From NCBI GenBank assembly GCA_025462985.1, contig JAOAPP010000630.1, forward strand, positions 1 through 9,276: a stretch of 9,276 nucleotides of DNA, in the 5' to 3' direction. Under the pieces are notes generated by a model. That model had not been told where the DNA came from. It searched no databases and worked only from the letters and a program-made list of their open reading frames with translations. The position numbers and the translations under genes are program-made. Origin of the DNA: Bryobacterales bacterium (GTDB lineage Bacteria > Acidobacteriota > Terriglobia > Bryobacterales > Bryobacteraceae). This document shows positions 1 through 6,297 of the stretch, one piece after another (position 1 is the first letter of the stretch; every line of letters starts with the position of its first letter).

Positions 1-118
1 CGCCACAATTCTTCACCAGATGGGCATCGATCACACCAAGTTGATATACCGATTCCAGGGCCGTGATTTTCGTCTGACGGACGTCGCCGGAAACGTAATT
101 GACCGGCTTGTTGTCTGA
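1..118 (+). CDS. DUF1501 family protein, C-terminal fragment
   Basis: An open frame enters from the left edge (first full codon at base 2) and ends at TGA 116-118, giving the last 38 residues of a protein that starts outside the window. The visible tail contains [18 protein letters not shown] followed by [15 protein letters not shown]. From memory this matches the C-terminus of DUF1501 proteins, which usually read '[26 protein letters not shown]'. DUF1501 proteins are sulfatase/alkaline-phosphatase-like, often carry a Tat signal, and usually sit beside DUF1549/DUF1553 cytochrome-domain genes. They are common in Planctomycetota, Acidobacteriota and Verrucomicrobiota. Their substrate is unknown to me. 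The gene runs toward the deacetylase gene, whose stop is 16 bp away, so it is probably not part of the polysaccharide locus. The match rests on 38 residues only. Confidence 0.75.
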   Translation, partial: ATILHQMGIDHTKLIYRFQGRDFRLTDVAGNVIDRLVV

Positions 119-134
119 TCCCCGGCCGGCACAG

Positions 135-893
135 TCACCTTTCGGCATTGCCTAAATATGCCGAAAGCAGGTTCTGAAGAAGAGGCTCGTTTGGATAAGG
201 ATGGACCCGGTACTGCCGGAAGCCTTCGCCCAGTGCGACGCCCGCTCTTGATCCGCAGGCCCTTGTCCAGCGTTCCATCTGCAGTATGTAATCATCCATT
301 CCGTGCTGCTCTCGGAGCCACTTCCGTTGGCTCCGGTGCTTGGCAAGCATCGCTCTCTTGGTTTCAAATGCAGACGCGACATTGACGGTGAAATCAGGGA
401 CGGTCAGATTCCCGCTCCGGTCCCGCCCGTCGATCGGGTCCATGAAGTACAAGTGCGGAATGGCACGCAGGGGCGGACTCGCCGTTCCTGTCGCGTAGTT
501 CGGAATGGACGACGCGAAGCACGCATCACGGACAAGCTGGCTGGTTGCTTCGTGATCGGATAGATAATCGCTCGGCGCCGCAGTGAGGACAATCTCGGCG
601 CGAAGTTCCCGGAGCAGGCCCGTGACGGCGCGTCGCGACGGATCGTCGCTGAAGATTGCCAGATCGCGAAAACCGCCCCAGCGATAGTCGGCCCCGATCA
701 GCGCCGCGGATTCGGTTGCCTCAGCTTTCCGCATGGCGGCGATCTCGTCTGGGCCATGAACCGTCGACCCGCAATCGCCAGCGCTAAGGCTGACGATAAC
801 AACCTCATGCCCAAGCTCGGACAGCAGGGCCAACGCGCCTCCCGCTAGAATCTCCGCGTCGTCCGGATGCGCGTGGATGCTGGCGATCCGCAT
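135..893 (-). CDS. PIG-L/LmbE-type zinc-dependent deacetylase
   Basis: 252 residues if started at ATG 893; a TTG at 896 would add one residue, but MRIASIHAHPDD is the usual N-terminus of the family. The sequence shows the AHPDDAE motif (H9, D11, D12, E14) and a downstream SDH motif (D113, H114). By comparison with MshB-type enzymes, H9, D12 and H114 are the likely zinc ligands and D11 the catalytic base. Family members remove an acetyl group from N-acetylglucosamine-type amino sugars in small glycosides, lipid-linked sugars or glycans. The length is typical, and no signal peptide or membrane segment is seen, so it should act in the cytoplasm. It begins 39 bp after the export-protein stop on the same strand, so the two are likely cotranscribed; this suggests deacetylation of an exopolysaccharide precursor. 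A role in thiol (BshB/MshB-like) metabolism cannot be excluded from sequence alone. The ribosome-binding site is weak. Confidence 0.88.
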   Translation of the reverse strand: MRIASIHAHPDDAEILAGGALALLSELGHEVVIVSLSAGDCGSTVHGPDEIAAMRKAEATESAALIGADYRWGGFRDLAIFSDDPSRRAVTGLLRELRAEIVLTAAPSDYLSDHEATSQLVRDACFASSIPNYATGTASPPLRAIPHLYFMDPIDGRDRSGNLTVPDFTVNVASAFETKRAMLAKHRSQRKWLREQHGMDDYILQMERWTRACGSRAGVALGEGFRQYRVHPYPNEPLLQNLLSAYLGNAER

Positions 894-932
894 CAAGAGC
901 TCAAGACGGATGCCGGAAACGTTGTCGTCAGG

Positions 933-1928
933 TCAGCGCCGCCAGATGAGGAGCCCGGTGCCGATAGCAATCGAGGATTCGAGGATGCGTGTCTCGATCA
1001 TCTTCCTGGTGTTATTCGGGACGACAAGAATGTCGTTCGGAGTAAGATGCAGATCTGATGCCTTGCCGCTTGCGATGGCGCTTATGTTCACAGGGACCTC
1101 CGTGCGTTGCGTTTGCCCCTCATTCGATCGCAGTATGCGTGCGTGACTGGGCCACGCGTTTGGGCGGTAGCCGCCGGCCAGTGAAACCGCCTGCAGGACG
1201 GAAAGAGATTCCTGGTCTTTCAAAACGAAGCCGCCCGCCCTATCAACCTCTCCCATGATGTAGACCATCTGACCTCGTGGAACTGAGATCACATCGTGCG
1301 GACGAATCGTAATATTGTCCTCGGGATGTGTTCCGTCCGTGACGCCTTCCAAAGGGATTCTGGCGCGATTCAGACGATGTCCGGGATCTGTCACGGCGTT
1401 GTCAATGGGGATGGTGCCCCACTTGCTTTCACGAGTAAGAATCACGGAGTATCCCGCATCCTCCTTCAACCCGCCGGCCATCGCGATCACTTCAGCAAGT
1501 GTCTTGCTGCCGCTGAGATTTAGGACACCTGGCCTGTTTACCGAACCGAGAACCGACACCGGCTGGCTCCGATACTCCGTAATATTCACGGAGACAATAG
1601 GATTCTTAATGTATGGGTCGAGCTTTGCAGATATGTCTTCTTCCAACTCCGACACGGATCGCCCGGCCGCCTCGATTCTTCCTATGAGCGGCAGCTTGAT
1701 GTGGCCGTCCGAGTTGATGCGAATCGGCCTTTCAGAGAACCCATCCTCTTCAGACACACGCACCGTGATTTCGTCGTCGGCGCCCAGTTTGTACTCGTAC
1801 CGCAGTCGGCCGGATTCATCAACCGAGGCTTCGCGAGGCTTCAGATCGTCGCTCGCCTGGGGTGCTGTATATGACGGCACGGACAGCAGAACGCCCAGAC
1901 AGAACGTAAGTGCGGTTTGGAATCTCAC
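933..1928 (-). CDS. Wza-type polysaccharide export protein with two SLBB domains
   Basis: 331 residues starting at GTG 1928, a start supported by CAGGAG five bases upstream. Residues 1-22 form a signal peptide (hydrophobic stretch 5-19, likely cleavage after SYTA), so the protein should reach the periplasm or outer membrane. Residues about 45-118 match the poly-export domain (YKLGADDEITVRV, then INSDGHIKLPLIGRI). Two SLBB-type beta-grasp domains follow: about 124-200 (VLGSVNRPGVLNL) and about 222-303 (VYIMGEVDRAGGFVL). The tail 309-329 is a hydrophobic helix ending in WRR, at the place where Wza-family channels have their membrane-spanning amphipathic helix. The family forms an octameric outer-membrane channel for capsule or exopolysaccharide. 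Unlike E. coli Wza there is no lipobox cysteine after the signal peptide (C10 lies inside the hydrophobic stretch). It heads a minus-strand unit with the deacetylase; no tyrosine kinase partner is visible. Confidence 0.92.
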   Translation of the reverse strand: MRFQTALTFCLGVLLSVPSYTAPQASDDLKPREASVDESGRLRYEYKLGADDEITVRVSEEDGFSERPIRINSDGHIKLPLIGRIEAAGRSVSELEEDISAKLDPYIKNPIVSVNITEYRSQPVSVLGSVNRPGVLNLSGSKTLAEVIAMAGGLKEDAGYSVILTRESKWGTIPIDNAVTDPGHRLNRARIPLEGVTDGTHPEDNITIRPHDVISVPRGQMVYIMGEVDRAGGFVLKDQESLSVLQAVSLAGGYRPNAWPSHARILRSNEGQTQRTEVPVNISAIASGKASDLHLTPNDILVVPNNTRKMIETRILESSIAIGTGLLIWRR

Positions 1929-1933
1929 AAATG

Positions 1934-1939
1934 CTCCTG
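1934..1939 (-). promoter_or_regulatory. ribosome-binding site of the export-protein gene
   Basis: CAGGAG on the minus strand lies five bases before GTG 1928. It decides the non-ATG start: no ATG in the right position gives a better signal-peptide N-terminus. The same CAGGAG hexamer precedes the epimerase gene at the other end of the window. Confidence 0.75.
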
Positions 1940-2002
1940 TGACACGGTAGCTTGGCCGCCGGAGTAAGTAGCTTTCAGCAGACAGGCAAAACTTCCTATA
2001 AG

Positions 2003-2034
2003 TTCATAGTCGAGTGAATCGGCGGGAGTGTCAA
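2003..2034 (-). promoter_or_regulatory. putative promoter for the export-protein gene
   Basis: The minus strand carries a perfect TTGACA at 2034-2029. Two poor -10 candidates follow: GACTAT after 17 bases (2011-2006) or TATGAA after 20 bases (2008-2003). Neither matches TATAAT well, so only the -35 hexamer is convincing. The position, about 75-100 bp before the GTG start, is suitable for a promoter with a short leader. The site is predicted by eye with sigma-70 rules, which may not hold exactly in this organism. Confidence 0.35.
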
Positions 2035-2035
2035 C

Positions 2036-2070
2036 CCGGAAAAAGCGCCAAGTCCCGGTAATGTTTCCGG
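2036..2070. promoter_or_regulatory. inverted repeat CCGGAAA-N21-TTTCCGG, possible operator
   Basis: Two perfect 7-base half-sites at 2036-2042 and 2064-2070 are separated by 21 bases. The left half-site lies directly upstream of the TTGACA box that faces the export-protein gene. That is where an activator dimer or a looped repressor could sit. Seven-base inverted repeats with this much spacing also occur by chance, so regulation is only an inference from placement. Confidence 0.25.
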
Positions 2071-2093
2071 ACAGCGGTTTTCTCACTTGCTTC

Positions 2094-2103
2094 ATAGATC
2101 TAT
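2094..2103. promoter_or_regulatory. 10-bp perfect palindrome ATAGATCTAT
   Basis: A perfect AT-rich palindrome in the middle of the divergent region, between the exporter-facing TTGACA box and the twin hairpins. A weak plus-strand promoter candidate overlaps it (TTGCTT 2087-2092, 17-base spacer, AACAAT 2110-2115), so a bound protein could control the plus-strand glycosyltransferase. The assignment as an operator is inference. Confidence 0.25.
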
Positions 2104-2116
2104 TTCCTCAACAATA

Positions 2117-2156
2117 GGGAAGCCGTTCGGTGCTTCCCGCCCGCGTTCTCGGGCGG
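2117..2156. other. two abutting perfect-stem hairpins
   Basis: Hairpin 1 has stem GGGAAGC (2117-2123) pairing with GCTTCCC (2132-2138) around an 8-base loop CGTTCGGT. Hairpin 2 has stem CCGCCCG (2137-2143) pairing with CGGGCGG (2150-2156) around a 6-base loop CGTTCT. Both stems are seven pairs without mismatch, the two elements share two bases, and both loops begin CGTTC. No run of T follows on either strand, so this does not look like a simple intrinsic terminator. If transcription of the plus-strand glycosyltransferase begins upstream, the hairpins would lie in its 5' leader, about 120 bases before the start codon. Confidence 0.5.
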
Positions 2157-2161
2157 CAGCT

Positions 2162-2275
2162 ATGTCCGGCGCTTCCGTTACTCATTGGACCCGAAATGCC
2201 TGCACAATCTTTGTCGCAACATTCTCGGAGTTCGTCACGGGGCCGGCATCGGTATGCACGGCAGTAAGCAATTGA
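2162..2275 (+). CDS. possible 37-codon leader ORF abutting the glycosyltransferase
   Basis: ATG 2162 follows GGGCGG (2151-2156) by five bases and opens a 37-residue frame. Its TGA stop (2273-2275) is directly followed, in the same frame, by the ATG of the glycosyltransferase at 2276. The product begins MSGASVTHWTRN and resembles nothing I know. The glycosyltransferase has no clear ribosome-binding site of its own, so stop-start coupling from this small frame is conceivable. The candidate ribosome-binding site lies in the 3' arm of the second hairpin, which would make it structure-dependent. Coding potential is unproven and the frame may be chance. Confidence 0.18.
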   Translation: MSGASVTHWTRNACTIFVATFSEFVTGPASVCTAVSN

Positions 2276-3445
2276 ATGGGTGACCTGGTAGAGCTGTTTG
2301 CTACCTGGCATGTCCTTGATGCTTCGGGTCCATTCATTCAGGAGTTCACCTGCGCGCTAGGTCGAAGCGTTCCTGCTCTGGGATGGATACCCGAATTCAG
2401 CTGGGTCGGCTGGTTCAAGAGCCGGACTGAGTTTCGGCTCCAATCTGACCCGCCTTTTCGAGCGGTGAGCTTTCCCTTGCAGCGCGGATACGCAAAGGCG
2501 CCGATCCGCTGGATCAGGCCGCTGAACAGGTGCGTGACAAGCAAGCTCTTGTGTCGATCGCTTGTTCCCCGCCAGTGTCCCCTCGTGTGCACGGCACCGT
2601 TCTATGCCCCTGTCGCGGAGCGATGGCCGGGACCCGTTGTGTACTATTCGACCGATCTGACTTGGGCTTACAACGGCGTGAACCAAGAAGATGTTCGGCG
2701 GCTGGATCGCGAGCTGTGTGCGGTGGCTTCGGCTGTTTGTCCTAACTCGCGACGCATCGCTCAATATCTTGTGCAGGAGTCAGGTTGCCCCGAAGAGAAG
2801 ATTACCATTGTCCCCAGCGCAACTCGCTCCGCCAACGTGAGACGTCACCCCCCTCAGGGTCCGGACCAACTGCCGTCCGACCTGGCAGACCTTCCGCGGC
2901 CGATTGCCGGAGTCATCGGAGACCTTTCGGAGAATATGGACTGGGTACTGCTGCAAGAAACAATTTCACAGACGCCGTGGCTGCACTGGGCGTTCGTTGG
3001 CTGTGCGCCCACGCCGGTTGCGGATCCCCGGCAGGAGAAAGCTCGTGCGGAGGTGGTGGGGGCCGATCATCGGATCCGTTTCACCGGGCCAAAGCTGTAT
3101 GGTGACTTACAGCTATACGCACGAGCGTTCGATGCAGCTGTTCTCCCCTACAAGCGAAGAGAGCCGACTTATTCGGGAAGTTCCTCTCGCTTTTACGAGC
3201 ACCTGGCTGCCGCGCGGCCGATTCTTGCCACGCGCGGTTTTGAAGAGCTGTTAGATAAAGAGCCCCTTCTTAAGCTGGTCGGCGGATCGGCTGACCTCGC
3301 GGGCAATCTGGCCGAACTTAAACGGAAAGATTTTTGCGACGGATTTGAATCGATGCGCTGGGCGGCTAGCCACCAGGCAACGTGGGAAGCTCGGGCACAA
3401 AAGCTGCAACGAGCCTTACGACAAAGTGCAACTGCGAGAAGCTAA
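2276..3445 (+). CDS. GT4-like (GT-B fold) glycosyltransferase
   Basis: 389 residues, cytoplasmic, probably adding a sugar to a growing lipid-linked glycan from a nucleotide-sugar donor. An in-frame stop sits immediately upstream of ATG 2276, so the N-terminus cannot be longer. The first strand (VELFATWHVLD, residues 5-15) and GPFIQEFT (18-25) look like a complete N-terminal Rossmann domain. Further motifs are PLVCTAPFYAPVAERWPGPVVY (102-123, split here only for reference), VCPNSRRIAQYL (154-165) and VPSAT (179-183). In the C-terminal donor-binding domain are FTGPKLYGDLQLYARA (269-284) and SRFYEHLAAARPILAT (304-319), the counterpart of the GT4 'K..EYLAAGRPV.AT' segment. It is the only plus-strand gene of the locus. 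It is divergent from the exporter and ends 10 bp from the stop of the fusion gene. Donor and acceptor cannot be told from sequence. No strong ribosome-binding site is visible. Confidence 0.82.
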   Translation: MGDLVELFATWHVLDASGPFIQEFTCALGRSVPALGWIPEFSWVGWFKSRTEFRLQSDPPFRAVSFPLQRGYAKAPIRWIRPLNRCVTSKLLCRSLVPRQCPLVCTAPFYAPVAERWPGPVVYYSTDLTWAYNGVNQEDVRRLDRELCAVASAVCPNSRRIAQYLVQESGCPEEKITIVPSATRSANVRRHPPQGPDQLPSDLADLPRPIAGVIGDLSENMDWVLLQETISQTPWLHWAFVGCAPTPVADPRQEKARAEVVGADHRIRFTGPKLYGDLQLYARAFDAAVLPYKRREPTYSGSSSRFYEHLAAARPILATRGFEELLDKEPLLKLVGGSADLAGNLAELKRKDFCDGFESMRWAASHQATWEARAQKLQRALRQSATARS

Positions 3446-3455
3446 TGCTCTTAGG

Positions 3456-6248
3456 TTACTTAGCCTGCTGATAAATGGACGCCACGGCTGCGTTTCCAGG
3501 ATCGTCGAACCACCCGCGAAACATGAGGATGTCGCCCTCTCGTACTGCGTTCACCAACGCAGCCCGCTGCTCGGAGACGGACGCGTCGGCAGTATTGATG
3601 ATGCTAAATGCTTTCGGATATACACTGCGAACAAGAGGGGAAGTGGAAGTCCGTCCACCCCTCAACTCACGGTAAGGCGCAGTACTGGCATAGTAGATCA
3701 AATTCTCATGTTCGGGCATGAGCAGCACATCCGGAAACCGCTTCGCGACGCGCTTCAAAATGTCCGCATTCATTGGAAAAGCGGGATCGCCATTCGAGTC
3801 GATATAGAAGAGTGTGGCGTCCCACCGTTTTTTGGCGTAACTGATTTTCTCAATCAGTAACTCAGCCGGATCGGCAACTTCTTGTTGAGTGGCGGAACTG
3901 CGATCACTGGATAGTACGAACTGCTGCGGGCGAAGAGTAAGTCCAACCCGCAGCCCGGCCCGACGAAAGCGGCCGAAATAATCGTCAACAACACCGGCCA
4001 TTTCGGGCGCAAGTGAATCGACCAGCCTCGGATCCCCGACATAGGTGGAGGGGTGTGGAAACTGCTCACCTTCGATATCCCAGGTCACCATTCCCTGCGC
4101 GTTCATGCGCCGTAAGATCGCAATGCTGTTGTCCGCCCAGCGAAGGAGGCGTTTACGGAACTCCGAAGCGTTCCCGGCGTTAAGGGATGCATCAAGGAAC
4201 CAGCCTCGAGGATTCTGGGGCCAATGGGTGTCTGCCGTTCCTATAATGAGGCTGCCGATTGGCCGGCGATCGGGCCAGTTGAGCTCACGCGGAAATTCAG
4301 ACGCCACTTTAGCGTAGAAGTCGTGCGCAAGATCGATCGGGTTTGCACCCGGGCCGCCAAAATACAAGGCAAGCTGATAGGTGTCGCTGGATCCGGGGCC
4401 GATGGGGCGCTGCACCGGCGGCAGACTGTTCGGAAGCATCGGATCGCGGCCGGTCACAACCAAAACAGGGAACCTCGTGTTGGAAGGCTTGTCCAGCGCC
4501 CATGGAAAGCCAACCAGTAATGGCTTGCCTATCTCCTGATCGCTCAACATCACGGTGGAGGCTGGCGAGGAAAGACTGATCAGAGTCGGTTCTCCCATGT
4601 TCACGCCAACCAGAGGAATCGATCCGTCATACTCTTTCGGCTTGGATGGAAGACGGATTACGAGCGGCTGATAGATGAGATCTTGGATGGTGCTAGCCGA
4701 GCTGTTTGTGGTGGTGACCTGCAGGCGAACCCGCCCAGGATCAGTCGAGTAATGGACCGCGACCTTGCCCCACTCGTATTGGTTCACCAGCGTTTGGCGA
4801 TCGGGGTCGAAGGACGACTTCGCGGCCAGATTCGCCTTCACGACATGCCCATCCGCGGCGCGGAGGTGCAGATCCTGCACCTGGAATGCCCCGTCGTCAA
4901 TGTAGTTGTGATTGCCGACCGTCAAAGTGTGCAGTCCCCTGTCGTCGAACGTCAACTTCGGCGCGCCGCCCGTGTTTTCGCCAGAGAGCGGGAGCGTCGT
5001 CACTCCGAGCGTCAGGACTGTAAATGCAATGCAAGCCGTTGTCGCAGCCCGGCCCGGCGTCCCTCTCCTCCGCGGACGGCCGGTGCCTTTCTGATGCTCC
5101 AGTATATGGGCGATACGCGACACTCCATGACGGGTTTCGTAATTCTCGACGAAAGCTCTGCGCCCTCGATCGCCGGCCGCCGTTATCGCCCTGCGGTTCT
5201 TAGAAAGGTATTGCAGCAAGCTCAACAGAGTCTTGGAGTCGCCGCAATCGACCTGCCAGCCACAGTGGAATCGCCGGATGAGGATCGCAGGCGTTGCGTC
5301 GCGCGGTCCGATGAACAAGATGGGTCGGCCGACAGCAAGCAATCCATAGACCTTACTTGGAACCAGTGCACCCAGAGTGGCATCTCTCTGCGTCACCAGC
5401 CCGATGTGTGCGGCAGCTAGCGCGGAACCGAGGGCAGTCCGGTTTCTGTATGGATAGAAACGGACGTTGCGCACATCATGATCCGCGCAAAACCGCTCCA
5501 GCTCATCGCGCCTGGCTCCTCCGCCCGCGAATTCAAATTCGAATTCCCCATTGTCTCGGAGTTGCAGCAGAACATTCGAGAGTGTCTGATCGTCGTGCGC
5601 CAAACCGAAGTTTCCAGAGTAAAGCAGGCGCAACGGACCCGTGGCGGACGGGGTGAGGCCCGAGTACAAGCCGTTATCCGCCCAGTTTTCCACCACACTG
5701 ATGCGCCATTCGTCAATTCCCCGGCTAGCGAGATGCCGCCGCATGCACTCACCTGGCACCAGAACTCCATCGGCCTGGTTGCGGGAGTACGTGGCAATCT
5801 TATGTAACAGCCGTACGAGCTGAGTCTGGCCGTCCAATACACCCAAAGCAACGGCGACGTCGGGATAGATGTCCATCTCCCACGTAAAGTGTTGCGCTCT
5901 CCGAACCTTTTTCCATAGGGTCCCTAGCAGTGAGAGAAGAGGAGGAGTCGTCAAAGTAACAACCACGTCCTGGCGTTTGAGGCTTACGCTCTTCCACAGT
6001 GCAAGGAGCAGGAACGAAAGATAGGAGCCTAGCCGGGCCAAGTGGCCCCGTGCGAAGGGCAGCCCCCGGGCTTTGAGAACTGTCACATTGGGAGCGGGTC
6101 CGGCATCCGCGTCAGCATATGATGTGTCTGCGCAAATAACAGTAACCTGGTGTCCTTTCTGCGCCAGATGCCGCGCCAAATCCGTCAGCAACTGACTTGT
6201 GGCCGCACAATCAGGCCAGAAGAACTGATTTACCAGCAGGATTCGCAT
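3456..6248 (-). CDS. GT4 glycosyltransferase fused through a membrane segment to a hydrolase-like domain
   Basis: 930 residues. ATG 6248 is chosen because MRILLVNQFFWPD is the standard start of WbuB-like GT4 enzymes; ATG 6272 would add eight residues. Residues 1-386 form a complete glycosyltransferase: MRILLVNQFF, HFTWEMDIYPDVAVALG (120-136), VENWADNGLYSG (186-197), SGNFGLAHD (211-219) and ALVPSKVYGLLAVGRPILF (294-312). A basic stretch RPRRR (391-395) and a single hydrophobic segment (about 401-422) follow, then about 505 residues of another kind. Residues about 430-640 are beta-rich and 640-930 look like a TIM barrel, with acidic residues in TWDIEGEQ (722-729), YIDSNGD (815-821) and MPEHEN (844-849) at places where glycoside hydrolases carry catalytic carboxylates. 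I do not recognise that second family. Positive-inside logic puts the transferase in the cytoplasm and the C-terminal part in the periplasm. It is last in the minus-strand operon, 49 bp after the GT-C gene. Confidence 0.8.
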   Translation of the reverse strand: MRILLVNQFFWPDCAATSQLLTDLARHLAQKGHQVTVICADTSYADADAGPAPNVTVLKARGLPFARGHLARLGSYLSFLLLALWKSVSLKRQDVVVTLTTPPLLSLLGTLWKKVRRAQHFTWEMDIYPDVAVALGVLDGQTQLVRLLHKIATYSRNQADGVLVPGECMRRHLASRGIDEWRISVVENWADNGLYSGLTPSATGPLRLLYSGNFGLAHDDQTLSNVLLQLRDNGEFEFEFAGGGARRDELERFCADHDVRNVRFYPYRNRTALGSALAAAHIGLVTQRDATLGALVPSKVYGLLAVGRPILFIGPRDATPAILIRRFHCGWQVDCGDSKTLLSLLQYLSKNRRAITAAGDRGRRAFVENYETRHGVSRIAHILEHQKGTGRPRRRGTPGRAATTACIAFTVLTLGVTTLPLSGENTGGAPKLTFDDRGLHTLTVGNHNYIDDGAFQVQDLHLRAADGHVVKANLAAKSSFDPDRQTLVNQYEWGKVAVHYSTDPGRVRLQVTTTNSSASTIQDLIYQPLVIRLPSKPKEYDGSIPLVGVNMGEPTLISLSSPASTVMLSDQEIGKPLLVGFPWALDKPSNTRFPVLVVTGRDPMLPNSLPPVQRPIGPGSSDTYQLALYFGGPGANPIDLAHDFYAKVASEFPRELNWPDRRPIGSLIIGTADTHWPQNPRGWFLDASLNAGNASEFRKRLLRWADNSIAILRRMNAQGMVTWDIEGEQFPHPSTYVGDPRLVDSLAPEMAGVVDDYFGRFRRAGLRVGLTLRPQQFVLSSDRSSATQQEVADPAELLIEKISYAKKRWDATLFYIDSNGDPAFPMNADILKRVAKRFPDVLLMPEHENLIYYASTAPYRELRGGRTSTSPLVRSVYPKAFSIINTADASVSEQRAALVNAVREGDILMFRGWFDDPGNAAVASIYQQAK

Positions 6249-6297
6249 ACACTTTTTAGATTGGATCGGCATTCGCTGCTGTGATCCGCCAACGTGA

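Larger units (their letters stand above)
1929..2275. other. 347-bp divergent intergenic region
   Basis: This is the only gap of more than 300 bp without a convincing gene. It separates the export-protein gene (leaving leftward) from the plus-strand glycosyltransferase (leaving rightward), so it should contain both promoters. Read on both strands it holds a TTGACA box facing the exporter (2029-2034), an inverted repeat CCGGAAA/TTTCCGG (2036-2042 and 2064-2070), a perfect 10-bp palindrome (2094-2103) and two abutting hairpins (2117-2156). A possible 37-codon leader ORF (2162-2275) ends immediately before the glycosyltransferase start. I did not recognise a known riboswitch, tRNA or transposon end in it. 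Confidence 0.8.

Noticed and set aside
122..129. CCGGCCGG palindrome between the convergent DUF1501 and deacetylase genes as a terminator.
   Set aside because: It is a self-complementary 8-mer with no loop and no T-run, so it cannot form an ordinary intrinsic terminator hairpin.
1315..1950. Plus-strand open frame of 211 codons opposite the exporter.
   Set aside because: Ser/Arg/Pro-rich, no motifs, entirely antisense to the poly-export and SLBB domains.
2117..2156. Twin hairpins as a bidirectional intrinsic terminator.
   Set aside because: No T-run follows on either strand and the flanking genes diverge, so no transcript is expected to end here.
3441..3464. GCTAA/TTAGC inverted repeat across the two convergent stop codons as a terminator.
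   Set aside because: Only five A/T-containing pairs with a 14-base loop; it arises simply from two TAA stops preceded by GC in opposite orientation.
3345..3860. Plus-strand open frame of 171 codons spanning the convergent gene ends.
   Set aside because: It overlaps both the glycosyltransferase end and the fusion C-terminus and resembles no protein; a chance frame.
4683..5420. Plus-strand open frame of 245 codons opposite the fusion gene.
   Set aside because: Arg-rich sequence without recognisable motifs, entirely antisense to a well-supported coding region; a shadow of GC-rich codon use.
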